Assembly (NCBI GenBank): GCA_964520905.1
Contig: CAZFQL010000010.1
Span: 62,001 to 126,000, forward strand
Reading direction: 5' to 3'
DNA length: 64,000 nucleotides
Source of the DNA: JAGVIE01 sp964520905
GTDB lineage: Bacteria > Bacteroidota > Ignavibacteria > UBA10030 > SZUA-254
Every line of letters starts with the position of its first letter. Positions within the stretch are counted from its first letter, which is position 1. Of this stretch, positions 8,417 through 17,696 are shown piece by piece. The notes beneath the pieces are model-generated. The model made no database searches. It saw only the letters and a program-made list of their open reading frames with translations, and was not told where the DNA came from. The translations under genes and the position numbers were made by a program.

Positions 8417-10050
8417 ATATCAGACAATACAGATTATTTCTTGCTTTGATATTCGGGTTGATGCTCGGTCTCGCATATCCGCCGATACCTACAGGTATCA
8501 CAGCGGCATTCGCTTTCGTTCCATTTTTTCTTCTTTTCGAATCGATAGATAAATACGGTACCGGATTTCGTTATTCATACTTATCATTCTTCATCTTCAA
8601 TCTGATTACATTGTACTGGGCTGGCGGTTTTGCATACTGCAGAGATATGTATCAGATGGTCGCTGGTATATTGCTTCTAATTGCTCATCCGATATTCTTC
8701 AGTGTGCCGATAATGTTCTGGATTTTTATCAGGCGGCAATTAGGATTTAAAATTTCTGTTCTGATGTTTCCTTTTCTGTGGGTTGCCTTCGAATATCTCC
8801 ATTCTCTGACCGAGATAAGTTTTCCATGGCTTATCCTTGGAAATACGCAGACATACGATTTATCCGTAATTCAATTCGCATCTCTTACAGGAGTTTATGG
8901 AGTATCGTTCTGGCTTCTCTGGCTTAATGTTCTGGCTTTTATTTTATTCACGAAAATTTATCTTAAAGAATGGAAGCCGTTAAGTCCTTTATCTTCGGGT
9001 ACATTGCTATGTATTCTGGTTATATATTTTGTCCCAAAATATTTTGGTGACCGGATATTACACAATCCCCAACCTGCCAATGGCACAAGTGTTCAGATTG
9101 CAGTTGTTCAACCCAATATAGATCCATTTGAGAAATGGGATGAAAGACCGGAAAAATCTTTGGATATTATTCAACAACAAACCGACAAAATTTTGTATAA
9201 AGGAGTCGATCTTATTCTTTGGCCCGAGACGGCGGTACCGTTTTATATTTTACATCCGGCTAACCAATCATATCTCGAGAAACTCAAACGACAGGTAAAC
9301 TCAATTAACTGCAATCTTTTAACCGGTATACCGGATATTAAATATTATTTACAAACAGATGATATACCTAAGACCAGCAAAACATCTCTGACCGGTGAAC
9401 ACTACGATACATATAATAGCTCTATGTTGTTACAGCCGCATAGAGACGACATTCAAAAATATGCCAAGATAATTCTTGTACCGTTTGCGGAGCGGGTTCC
9501 TTTCTCAGAAGCGTTAAATTTTCTCAATGCCATGCAGTGGAATTTCGGTCTCGGTGGTTGGTCACATGGCAAAGATACCACAGTTTTCCGATGCATGACG
9601 TTGGATGGCAGGGAAATAAAGTTCTCTAATATGATCTGTTATGAATCGGTATATCCTCAGTTGGTTTCCGCTTTTGTTCGCAGAGGCGCTCAATTCTTAA
9701 CGGTAATAACGAATGACAGTTGGTGGGGGAATACATCGGGATCATATCAGCATAAACAAATTGCTATCATGCGTGCGATTGAAAACAGGCGTTGGGTTGT
9801 CCAATGTGCGAATGGCGGGATTTCAGTATTTATCGATCCGTACGGAAATATCACCCAGGAAACGAATATGTACGAGCAGTCAACATTATTCGGCAGTGTT
9901 CAGGTTGTCGAGTCACAATCCTTTTACACACGTCATGGTGATTGGTTGGCAGAAGCAGCATTAATAATATCAGCTTTTTTTCTTTCAGCGGCAATCAGTA
10001 AGAAATTTTATAAAAATATTAGACGGAAAGATTTGCATGAAGTACATTGA
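8413..10050 (+). CDS. lnt: apolipoprotein N-acyltransferase
   Basis: A 545-residue inner-membrane enzyme that transfers an acyl chain from phospholipid to the N terminus of diacylglyceryl-lipoproteins, the last step of lipoprotein maturation. The N-terminal half holds several membrane segments. The C-terminal nitrilase domain carries the catalytic triad: Glu in ILWPETAVPF (about 272), Lys in YAKIILVPFAERVPF (about 351) and Cys in SNMICYESVYP (about 409), plus ITNDSWWG. The open frame runs upstream to 8233 inside the PAP2 gene, but the ATG at 8413, overlapping the PAP2 stop by four bases, gives the expected length. The threonine aldolase gene starts 14 bases before its end. Confidence 0.94.
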   Translation: MNIRQYRLFLALIFGLMLGLAYPPIPTGITAAFAFVPFFLLFESIDKYGTGFRYSYLSFFIFNLITLYWAGGFAYCRDMYQMVAGILLLIAHPIFFSVPIMFWIFIRRQLGFKISVLMFPFLWVAFEYLHSLTEISFPWLILGNTQTYDLSVIQFASLTGVYGVSFWLLWLNVLAFILFTKIYLKEWKPLSPLSSGTLLCILVIYFVPKYFGDRILHNPQPANGTSVQIAVVQPNIDPFEKWDERPEKSLDIIQQQTDKILYKGVDLILWPETAVPFYILHPANQSYLEKLKRQVNSINCNLLTGIPDIKYYLQTDDIPKTSKTSLTGEHYDTYNSSMLLQPHRDDIQKYAKIILVPFAERVPFSEALNFLNAMQWNFGLGGWSHGKDTTVFRCMTLDGREIKFSNMICYESVYPQLVSAFVRRGAQFLTVITNDSWWGNTSGSYQHKQIAIMRAIENRRWVVQCANGGISVFIDPYGNITQETNMYEQSTLFGSVQVVESQSFYTRHGDWLAEAALIISAFFLSAAISKKFYKNIRRKDLHEVH

Positions 10051-11068
10051 TCTGAGAAGCGACACTGTTACAAAGCCGTCAATTGGGATGCTGAAAGCTA
10101 TGATCGGTGCCGATGTTGGTGATGATGTCTATGGTGAAGATCCTACGGTGAATAAATTGCAAAAAAGAATTGCTAAGATGTTCGGTAAGGAAGATGCGCT
10201 GTTCGTACCGAGCGGAACTATGGGAAATGAAGTTTGTATCAAGGTGCATACCCATCCCGGAGATGAGATAATCGTCGAACAGGATTCACACATATTTGTG
10301 TACGAAACCGCAGGACCTTCTCTTCTCGCCGGTGTTCAGATGAATTCGATTGCCGGTAAAAGCGGTAATATGACGGTCGAACAGATTAAGCGGGCGATTC
10401 GCCCGAAGGCGTATTATCTTCCAACTACAAAACTTATCTGCATAGAAAATACTCACGGTCGATCTTCCGGATCAATAATTCCTATAGATGAGATTAAGAA
10501 GATCCATGCCCTTGCCGTCAAAGAAAATATCCGAATGCATCTCGACGGTGCACGGCTCTGGAATGCATCGATTGCTTCAGGGATCTCGGTGAAAAAATAC
10601 GCACAATATTTTGATACAATATCTGTATGCTTCTCTAAAGGACTTGGTGCTCCTATAGGTTCGATTATTATCGGTAGTGCTGATATTATAAAGCAGGCAA
10701 GGGTATATCGAAAGATATTCGGCGGTGGAATGAGGCAGGTTGGTATTCTTGCCGCGGCTGCGTTGTATGCGCTTGATAATAACATCGACAGGTTAAAAGA
10801 AGATCATAAAAAAGCTTTCCACTTCGCTACAGAACTTAGTGAACTTCGCCAGTTTATAATTAATATGGATGAAGTACAAACTAACATGGTAATGATCGAC
10901 ATTCATCATACAGGAAAAACTCAAAAAGAAGTTTTAAATCTATTGAAAAATAACGGCATACTGTTGACTCCTGAACGTAATACATCGATAAGAGCTGTGA
11001 TGCACATGAATGTTTCTTTGCTTCAGGTGAAAGAGACAGTCAAAGTGTTTAAGTCACTTTTTAAATGA
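10037..11068 (+). CDS. ltaE: low-specificity L-threonine aldolase
   Basis: A 343-residue PLP enzyme of fold type I that cleaves L-threonine or allo-threonine to glycine and acetaldehyde. The protein begins with the family opening IDLRSDTVTKPS. It has the substrate/PLP region DDVYGEDPTVNKL, and the Schiff-base lysine is Lys201 in CFSKGLGAPIGS. Its ATG overlaps the end of lnt by 14 bases, so it is read from the same transcript although the functions are unrelated. Length is typical. Beta-eliminating lyases share the fold, but the motifs fit the aldolase best. Confidence 0.9.
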   Translation: MKYIDLRSDTVTKPSIGMLKAMIGADVGDDVYGEDPTVNKLQKRIAKMFGKEDALFVPSGTMGNEVCIKVHTHPGDEIIVEQDSHIFVYETAGPSLLAGVQMNSIAGKSGNMTVEQIKRAIRPKAYYLPTTKLICIENTHGRSSGSIIPIDEIKKIHALAVKENIRMHLDGARLWNASIASGISVKKYAQYFDTISVCFSKGLGAPIGSIIIGSADIIKQARVYRKIFGGGMRQVGILAAAALYALDNNIDRLKEDHKKAFHFATELSELRQFIINMDEVQTNMVMIDIHHTGKTQKEVLNLLKNNGILLTPERNTSIRAVMHMNVSLLQVKETVKVFKSLFK

Positions 11069-11391
11069 TTTAGGAACTATGAAAATTTACATATAACTCC
11101 AATTCACGTCAAGAATTATGATATAGCCGATAATATTGCTGTCCATATTTGACTCCAACAATCGTCCAGGGTTCCAAGAAAAGTAAATGAAAGTTTTCGG
11201 AGCATAGTCCGACTATGAGGGTGTAAAAATAGAGCTATCTTCATCCTATCCGAGAATTAGAGCCTTAATATTTTTCTTGCTATTGAAAAAAAGGATTAGT
11301 ATATTAACATATCCTCGTAAGAAAGTCCCACATATGGGACTTTTTTTTTGAGCCGATTTTAAACACAATTTTGCCATTTATAGTTTTTTTT
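11069..11391 (+). other. intergenic leader before rimP
   Basis: About 320 bases with no convincing gene. It contains a small inverted pair (catagt/actatg near 11204-11218), an A-rich stretch, a promoter-like TTGAAA...TATATT arrangement near 11284-11310, and the intrinsic terminator described separately. No tRNA or known riboswitch was recognised. The region separates the envelope-lipid run from the nusA operon and should hold the promoter of that operon. Confidence 0.5.
11323..11349 (+). terminator. intrinsic terminator/attenuator just upstream of rimP
   Basis: A 7-bp perfect stem (AAGTCCC / GGGACTT) with a 6-base loop runs straight into a run of nine or more T. It ends only about 42 bases before the rimP start, leaving little room for a separate promoter downstream. 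It may end transcripts coming from the threonine aldolase gene, or act as an attenuator in the leader of the rimP-nusA-infB operon. Confidence 0.75.
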
Positions 11392-11844
11392 GTGCAAATA
11401 ACTCAGAAAATCAAAGACATTATTGAGCCTGTAATAGACTCAAACAATGCTTTTCTCGTAGATATCGAAATCAGAGGAAGTCAGTCAGGAAAGATTATAG
11501 AAATATTCATCGATAACGATGAAGGTATTACGACTGATCTTTGTGCAAAGATCAGCCGAGAGATTTCTCCTATGATTGATGCTGCAAGCATATTTCAACA
11601 AAGATATCACCTTATCGTATCATCACCTGGGATTGACAGACCGATAAAATATCCCAGACAATATCCTAAAAATATCGGAAGAGAATTTTCAGTAAAATAT
11701 AATTCAGAAACAGGTGTGGATAGAGTCCAAGGTGTTTTAATTGCGGTAAGTTCTGATGAGATCACTATTCGAACAAAAGAAGGCTCTGAACGGAAAGTTA
11801 CATTCGGTGAAATTATTGAAGTGCGAGTAATAGCTTCGTTGTAA
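11392..11844 (+). CDS. rimP: ribosome maturation factor RimP
   Basis: A 150-residue cytoplasmic factor for 30S subunit assembly. It shows the two RimP halves: an N-terminal alpha/beta domain (QITQKIKDIIEPVI, then FIDNDEGITTDLCAKISREI) and the conserved YHLIVSSPGIDRPIK segment, followed by a small SH3-like barrel. The frame is open from a TTG at 11371, but the GTG at 11392 gives the normal start just before QITQKIKDIIEP and is preferred; neither has a clear Shine-Dalgarno sequence. It is the first gene of the nusA-infB operon, its usual position in bacteria. Confidence 0.9.
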   Translation: MQITQKIKDIIEPVIDSNNAFLVDIEIRGSQSGKIIEIFIDNDEGITTDLCAKISREISPMIDAASIFQQRYHLIVSSPGIDRPIKYPRQYPKNIGREFSVKYNSETGVDRVQGVLIAVSSDEITIRTKEGSERKVTFGEIIEVRVIASL

Positions 11845-11883
11845 GAATACAGATATTGTTATTATAAAATTTAAGGAAATAGG

Positions 11884-13251
11884 ATGAATTACGAAATTGT
11901 TGAATCATTTTCTCAGATGGTTCGGGAAAAAAGAATTGACAAAGATATGTTAACCAGCATTATCGAAGATGTTTTTTCGATGATGGTACGCAAGAAATAC
12001 GGTATGGAAGCACGGTTCGATGTCGTTGTTAATATGGATAAGGGTGATATCGAAATCTATCTCGAAAAGGTAATAGTCGAATCTGTCACTGATCCTTCTA
12101 CACAGATTGATCTGGCAACTGTAAGAAAGAAAACAGATGAGAAACTGGACATCGGAGATGATTTTGTAGAAGTTATCAACCTTCAAAGTTTTGGAAGGCG
12201 ACTTATAATCAGCGCAAAACAAAATCTCAATCAGCGGATCAAAGAGGTTGAGAAGGAAGTTGTATACAACGAGTACAACAATGCGGTTGGTGAAATCATC
12301 GTAGGTGAAATATACCAGATTCGCAAGGGCGAGATACTGATAAATCATAATCGCAACGAACTGATTCTTCCCAAAAATGAACAAATCGCCAAAGAGCGAT
12401 ATCGCAAAGGAGAAACTATTAGGGCGATCATCAAGGAAGTGCGGAAAAATGTTGCGACTCCGATGGTGATTATTTCTAGGGCAGATCCCAAATTCCTGGC
12501 AAAATTATTTGAAACTGAAATTCCTGAAATCTACGATGGTATTATTGAAATCAAAGCCGTAGTTCGTGAAGCAGGAGAGCGGTCCAAAGTAGCAGTCGAA
12601 TCGCACGATGACCGTATTGATGCAGTAGGCGCATGTGTTGGGATGAAAGGTGTCCGCATTCATGCAATAGTGCGCGAGATGAATAATGAAAACATAGATG
12701 TAATCAATTTCTCAGATAATTCATCGGTCTATATTCAACGTGCGCTTGCTCCCGCTAAGCTAAAGAGCGTTGCAATCGAAGAATCCACGAAAATTGCAAC
12801 TGTTGTAGTCGATAAAGATCAAGTCTCTCTGGCAATCGGACGCAACGGACAGAATATCCGACTCGCCTCGCAACTCACCGGTTACGAAATCAACCTTATT
12901 AAGGAAGGCGGTGAGGAAGAATACGATATGGACCTTGATGAATTCAGAGAAGAATTGGGCGAGCCGCTCTATGAGAGATTGGTTGATGAGGGTTACACAA
13001 CTGCACGCGCCGTCTTAGAAGCCGATTTAGATGATTTATTGGAAATCGATGGCTTATCGGAAGATAGAATTAAATCGCTTAGGGAAATGATGCAACGCGA
13101 ATACGAAGAAGCGGAAGTTGATGAGGATGCTGGAGAGAAGGATCTCAAAAAGTTTATTTCTTCAAAAGCTGAAACGAATGAGAAAAAAGAATCTGTTGAA
13201 AACGCCGAGACGAATGAATCAACGTTAACTGATGAAGGAAATAAATCCTAA
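11884..13251 (+). CDS. nusA: transcription termination/antitermination factor NusA
   Basis: A 455-residue RNA-polymerase-binding factor. The N-terminal RNAP-binding domain covers about 1-130, then an S1 domain (about 135-200, VGEIYQIRKGEILINHNRNE), and two KH domains (about 200-345) with the conserved GACVGMKGVRI and SLAIGRNGQNIRLASQLTG loops. A C-terminal helix-hairpin-helix region (LVDEGYTTARAVLEADLDDLLEI) and an acidic tail follow. The ATG at 11884 is preceded by AAGGAAATAGG, a plausible ribosome site. It sits between rimP and infB as in most bacteria. Confidence 0.97.
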   Translation: MNYEIVESFSQMVREKRIDKDMLTSIIEDVFSMMVRKKYGMEARFDVVVNMDKGDIEIYLEKVIVESVTDPSTQIDLATVRKKTDEKLDIGDDFVEVINLQSFGRRLIISAKQNLNQRIKEVEKEVVYNEYNNAVGEIIVGEIYQIRKGEILINHNRNELILPKNEQIAKERYRKGETIRAIIKEVRKNVATPMVIISRADPKFLAKLFETEIPEIYDGIIEIKAVVREAGERSKVAVESHDDRIDAVGACVGMKGVRIHAIVREMNNENIDVINFSDNSSVYIQRALAPAKLKSVAIEESTKIATVVVDKDQVSLAIGRNGQNIRLASQLTGYEINLIKEGGEEEYDMDLDEFREELGEPLYERLVDEGYTTARAVLEADLDDLLEIDGLSEDRIKSLREMMQREYEEAEVDEDAGEKDLKKFISSKAETNEKKESVENAETNESTLTDEGNKS

Positions 13252-13275
13252 TTATAAGGATCGATTATTATTTCT

Positions 13276-16014
13276 ATGACCGAAAAACCTCAATCAAAGA
13301 AAAAAATATACCAGATAGCAAAGGAAATCAATATCTCACATGAGACATTGATGGAATATCTGAAAAAGAGAGGGCACGAGATCAAGAGCCACATGTCTGT
13401 GGTCGATGATGCTATGATGCACGACATCTTATCTCATTTCAAAAAAGATAAGGAGGTAGCGGAAAAACATCAGAAGAAAGTCCAAACATATCGCGATTCT
13501 CGTAAGAAGAGCGAGGTAAAGGCGGCTCCGGTTGTTGAAGGACAACCTGCAGCGAAACCCACCAAAAAACGTAAGACCGAAGAACCAACTGTTCCGGTGG
13601 AAGTTGTTCAAGAAATAGAACCGGTAACGCAACCTCAAACGGAAATTAAATCCGAAATCAAGGAAGCTGAGCCAATCCAAGCTACGAGTAGTGTCGTTTC
13701 TCCGCCCGAGTCTGCTCCAACGTTAGAGATTCCTGCTCAAGAGGAGAAGGCAGTTCTATCTGAAGAAGTAAAATTAGAAGAACCACCGGTCATTATACAG
13801 AAACTGCCTGCAGAGACGGAAAAAATAAAAAAACCGATTAAAAAGGCAGCGGAACTTCATCCAAGGCTTACACCCAAAATGGGATTGACAATTAAGGGAA
13901 AGATTGATCTTGCTGAAGTTAGGCGTGCGGCTGCGATTCATGAGGGGGCAGCACCAACGGCATCTAAGGATGAAACTGCGGATGATCTCAAGAAAAAGAA
14001 AAAGAAAAAGAAAAGGATCAAAACGGAGACGGTAGCGGCACCCAAAGAAGAGTCGGACGAATTGCTCCGGAAGGCTAAGAAGAAACGCAAATTGAAATAT
14101 CGCGAAGTGGATCAGGAAGAAGTCGATGAAGCTATAAAAAGAACGCTTGCGGAAATTGACGACGCCGGAGTTGTTACTCAACGCGCCGCATTTAAGAAAA
14201 AAAGAAAAGAAAAACGATTAATCGAAGAGCAGAAACAACTCGAACAAATAGAAAAAGATAAATCGATTCTAAAAGTTACCGAATTTGTATCTGTGAATGA
14301 ACTTTCCAATCTCATGGGCGTAAGCGTTGCGGAAGTCATTAAAAAATGTATCGAACTTGGCTTGATGGTATCCATCAATCAGCGACTCGATAAAGATACT
14401 ATAACATTGGTTGCAGATGAATATGGACTTGAAGTAAAATTCTTTTCTGAACTGGCTGAAGATATCGTTGCCGATGAACCTGATGCCGAGGACGATCTCC
14501 AACTTCGTCCACCTGTTGTAACAATTATGGGACATGTAGATCACGGAAAAACTTCGCTGCTCGATTATATCAGGAGAAGCAATGTCGTTGCGGGAGAAGC
14601 AGGCGGAATCACGCAGCACATCGGCGCATATATGGTAAACGTGAATGAGAATAAAAATATCACATTTCTCGATACTCCGGGACACGAAGCGTTTACAGCT
14701 ATGCGTGCACGCGGTGCCCAGATTACTGATATTGTAGTGCTTGTGGTCGCCGCTGATGACAGCGTTATGCCGCAAACTGTTGAAGCAATAAGCCATGCGC
14801 AGGCTGCAAACGTTCCTATCATCATAGCAATCAATAAAACTGACAAGGGTGATGCTAACGCAGAAAGAATACGACAGCAGTTATCAGACAAAAATGTTCT
14901 GGTTGAAGAATGGGGTGGAAAATATCAGTGTGTTGAAATATCTGCAAGAACGGGAAAAAATGTAGAAGTCCTGCTCGAAAAAATATTACTCGAGGCGGAT
15001 GTTCTCGATCTAAAAGCAAATCCTAACAAAACCGCACGTGGTGTTGTTTTGGAAGCTAAAGTCGATAAAGGAAAAGGAACCGTATCAACGGTACTCGTTC
15101 AAAAAGGAATGTTGAAAATAGGTGATTCTTTTGTTGCCGGCGTCCAAAGCGGAAAAGTTCGCGCGATGTATGATGAACGTGGAAATCGTGTTGAGATAGC
15201 AAAGCCATCCACTCCGGTTCAAATTATCGGATTTGACGGCATTCCGCAAGCAGGAGATAATTTTGTCGCTGTTGAAAATGAGCGTGAAGCACGAGCGATC
15301 AGTATTCGCCGACAGCAATTAAAACGGGAACAGGATTTCCGTCTTATTCACAGCGTTACGCTGAATGACCTCTCACAAAAAATCAAAGATGGTCAGATCA
15401 AAGAGTTAAAAATGATCGTGAAAGGCGACGTTGATGGATCAGTTGGTGCGCTTGCAGATTCGTTAATGAAAATTGTACATGAAGAAGTCAGGGTTAATGT
15501 TATTCATCGCGCTGTAGGGACAATATCGGAGTCAGATGTGCTTCTTGCGGCGGCATCTAATGCGGTTATAATTGGTTTCCATGTCAGGCCCAACTTGAAT
15601 GCGCGCAGACTTGCGGAGCAGGAGAAAGTAGATATCCGTATTTACAACATCATATATAATGCAATTGAGGATGTGAGAAAGGCGCTCGAAGGATTACTTG
15701 CCCCTGAGAAGAATGAAGAGATAACTGCGACAGTAGAAGTACGCGACGTCTTTAAGATCCCAAAGATCGGCACAATTGCCGGATGCCAGGTGCAAGACGG
15801 TAAAATTGCACGCGGAAATAAAGTACGTTTGCTTCGTGACGGTATCGTCATATTCGAAGGCGGTCTTGCATCGCTTAAGCGTTTTAAAGAAGATGTCAGA
15901 GAAGTTGAATCCGGTTTTGAGTGCGGTATCGGCTTGGATGGATACCATGATATTAAGGCGGGTGACACTATCGAAGCGTTTAAAATTGTCGAAACACTCA
16001 GAAAGCTTGCATAG
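13276..16014 (+). CDS. infB: translation initiation factor IF-2
   Basis: A 912-residue GTPase that places initiator tRNA on the 30S subunit and promotes subunit joining. It opens with an IF2_N domain (IYQIAKEINISHETLMEYLKK). A long charged, low-complexity linker rich in Lys, Glu and Pro runs to about residue 330, then a second IF2_N module. The G domain starts near residue 419 with GHVDHGKT, DTPGHEAFT and NKTDKGDA motifs. Domains II-IV follow, ending with the C2 fMet-tRNA-binding domain. The starting ATG lies 24 bases after nusA and the rbfA ATG is 11 bases downstream. Confidence 0.98.
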   Translation: MTEKPQSKKKIYQIAKEINISHETLMEYLKKRGHEIKSHMSVVDDAMMHDILSHFKKDKEVAEKHQKKVQTYRDSRKKSEVKAAPVVEGQPAAKPTKKRKTEEPTVPVEVVQEIEPVTQPQTEIKSEIKEAEPIQATSSVVSPPESAPTLEIPAQEEKAVLSEEVKLEEPPVIIQKLPAETEKIKKPIKKAAELHPRLTPKMGLTIKGKIDLAEVRRAAAIHEGAAPTASKDETADDLKKKKKKKKRIKTETVAAPKEESDELLRKAKKKRKLKYREVDQEEVDEAIKRTLAEIDDAGVVTQRAAFKKKRKEKRLIEEQKQLEQIEKDKSILKVTEFVSVNELSNLMGVSVAEVIKKCIELGLMVSINQRLDKDTITLVADEYGLEVKFFSELAEDIVADEPDAEDDLQLRPPVVTIMGHVDHGKTSLLDYIRRSNVVAGEAGGITQHIGAYMVNVNENKNITFLDTPGHEAFTAMRARGAQITDIVVLVVAADDSVMPQTVEAISHAQAANVPIIIAINKTDKGDANAERIRQQLSDKNVLVEEWGGKYQCVEISARTGKNVEVLLEKILLEADVLDLKANPNKTARGVVLEAKVDKGKGTVSTVLVQKGMLKIGDSFVAGVQSGKVRAMYDERGNRVEIAKPSTPVQIIGFDGIPQAGDNFVAVENEREARAISIRRQQLKREQDFRLIHSVTLNDLSQKIKDGQIKELKMIVKGDVDGSVGALADSLMKIVHEEVRVNVIHRAVGTISESDVLLAAASNAVIIGFHVRPNLNARRLAEQEKVDIRIYNIIYNAIEDVRKALEGLLAPEKNEEITATVEVRDVFKIPKIGTIAGCQVQDGKIARGNKVRLLRDGIVIFEGGLASLKRFKEDVREVESGFECGIGLDGYHDIKAGDTIEAFKIVETLRKLA

Positions 16015-16025
16015 GAATTCATAGC

Positions 16026-16388
16026 ATGTCATTGCGTACCGAAAAAGTCGCTTCGCTCATAAAAGAAGAAATCGGAATGTATTTCACGCGTGAATTTCGT
16101 GACCCTGCTTATGGTTTTATCACTGTTACCGAAGTACACGTAACGCCTGATCTTAAAATAGCAAAAATCTATGTTAGTATAATGGGATCACCTGATGTAA
16201 AGGCGGCTACTTTACAGATGCTTGAAGATCATAAAGGAGAGATAAGGTCGTTCATAGGTTCGACTATTAGATTGAAATTCACTCCGGCTATTCAATTTTA
16301 TATGGATGAAACTCTCGATCGCGCAGAGAAGATCAATAACTTGATCAGACAAATTCACAAAGATGATGCAACGAAGGGTCCCGAGTGA
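16026..16388 (+). CDS. rbfA: 30S ribosome-binding factor RbfA
   Basis: A 120-residue KH-fold assembly factor for the 16S rRNA 5' end. Recognisable segments are the opening RTEKVASLIKEEIGMY, the FITVTEVHVTPDLKIAKIYVS core and the PAIQFYMDETLDRAEKINNLI C-terminal part. It follows infB by 11 bases. The next gene is ribF; truB, commonly found between rbfA and ribF in other bacteria, is not here. Confidence 0.95.
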   Translation: MSLRTEKVASLIKEEIGMYFTREFRDPAYGFITVTEVHVTPDLKIAKIYVSIMGSPDVKAATLQMLEDHKGEIRSFIGSTIRLKFTPAIQFYMDETLDRAEKINNLIRQIHKDDATKGPE

Positions 16389-16413
16389 TATCTTCATTCA
16401 CGAGAATTTGGCG

Positions 16414-17349
16414 ATGATTGTTGTACGCACATTAGAAGAAATTACGCGCGACTCAAACTCAGTCATAACAATAGGCACATTTGATGGTGTGCATCTCGGC
16501 CATAAATTGATCTTCCGTAGATTACTTGAGCGTGCAACCGAGTACAATGCTCGGAGTATTATTGTCACTTTCGAACCCCATCCCCGTGAAGTTGTTGGAA
16601 AAGGTTCGGTGATGTTATTAAGTACTCTCGATGAGCGTCTTGAACTGATGAAAAATATCGGAGTTGACCTGGTATATGTAATAGAGTTTACATTTGATTT
16701 TTCACGACAAACATCTCGTGAGTTTTATGAGCGCTATATCCTGCATGGTACGGGTGTGCGAAGCGTGATAGTGGGACATGATCATATGTTCGGGAGAGAT
16801 CGTAAATCGAATATCGATGAACTAAGACAAATGGGGAAAGATTCGCAGTTTGAAGTTGATGTACTTGAACCCGTTTCATCGGAAGGAGAGATAATAAGCA
16901 GTACAAAAATCCGAAATCTTTTATCTAATGGTGATGTTGAACGTGCTGCGAAATATCTTGATCGTCCATATTCAATAAAAGGTCAAGTCGTAGAAGGAGA
17001 TCGAAGAGGAAAAACACTTAATTTCCCAACTGCCAACATACAGCCGCAGTCGGGCAGTAAAGTAGTCCCTCAAAACGGTGTGTATTTTGTTTCATTAGAA
17101 TTTGACGGAAATAAATTTTATGGTATGTTAAATATCGGCATCAGGCCCACGTTTAAACCAGACGGGCAGAGGATAATAGAAGCTAATATTTTCGGCGTAA
17201 ACGAGGTGCTTTACGGGGAAGAAATAACAGTTAATTTTTTAAGAAGAATTAGATCGGAAATAAAATTTTCATCAAAGGAAGAATTAGTTACACAGTTGCA
17301 CAATGACAGAGCTATGTGCAGGAAGTTTATTAATAAAGTTCAACAATAA
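16414..17349 (+). CDS. ribF: bifunctional riboflavin kinase / FAD synthetase
   Basis: A 311-residue enzyme that phosphorylates riboflavin to FMN and adenylylates FMN to FAD. The N-terminal nucleotidyltransferase domain has GTFDGVHLGHK, TFEPHPREVVG and the SSTKIR segment. The C-terminal riboflavin kinase domain has RRGKTLNFPTANI and NIGIRPTFKPDGQRIIEAN. The frame is open from 16363 inside rbfA, but the ATG at 16414 gives the normal N terminus and length. It lies in the rbfA-ribF-rpsO order usual for bacteria. Confidence 0.95.
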   Translation: MIVVRTLEEITRDSNSVITIGTFDGVHLGHKLIFRRLLERATEYNARSIIVTFEPHPREVVGKGSVMLLSTLDERLELMKNIGVDLVYVIEFTFDFSRQTSREFYERYILHGTGVRSVIVGHDHMFGRDRKSNIDELRQMGKDSQFEVDVLEPVSSEGEIISSTKIRNLLSNGDVERAAKYLDRPYSIKGQVVEGDRRGKTLNFPTANIQPQSGSKVVPQNGVYFVSLEFDGNKFYGMLNIGIRPTFKPDGQRIIEANIFGVNEVLYGEEITVNFLRRIRSEIKFSSKEELVTQLHNDRAMCRKFINKVQQ

Positions 17350-17375
17350 CAGATTAGTTTTAAAGGAGAAGTAAA

Positions 17376-17645
17376 ATGCCATTAACAAAAGAGAAGAAAC
17401 AAGAGCTTATGAATAAGTTCGGCAAAACGCCTGCTGATTCGGGTTCACCGGAAGTTCAGATTGCGATTCTAACAAATCGCATAAACGATCTTTCATCACA
17501 TTTTAACAAAGCCGTGAAAGACCATCACTCAAGATACGGATTGCTCAAGATGGTAGGTAAGAGGCGTAGATTATTAGTATATCTGCAAAATAAAAATATG
17601 GATCGATACCGGAAAATAATCCAGGAACTTGAATTGCGCAAATAA
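17376..17645 (+). CDS. rpsO: 30S ribosomal protein S15
   Basis: An 89-residue primary 16S-binding protein with the conserved DSGSPEVQIAILTNRINDL, HHSRYGLLKMVGKRRRLL and YLQNKNMDRY stretches. A strong AAAGGAG lies a few bases before the ATG, in contrast to many genes in this window. The partner gene pnp follows after 51 bases, as in many bacteria where S15 regulates its own messenger. Confidence 0.98.
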   Translation: MPLTKEKKQELMNKFGKTPADSGSPEVQIAILTNRINDLSSHFNKAVKDHHSRYGLLKMVGKRRRLLVYLQNKNMDRYRKIIQELELRK

Positions 17646-17696
17646 GCGTGTAATTGAAAATAAAAATAATCATAAATTGAAATTGGAAGAAATCAG

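Noticed and set aside
13429..14796. Several long minus-strand open frames inside infB
   Set aside because: They arise from the Lys/Glu-rich linker of IF-2 read backwards (Phe/Leu-rich translations); no motif, start signal or spacing supports them.
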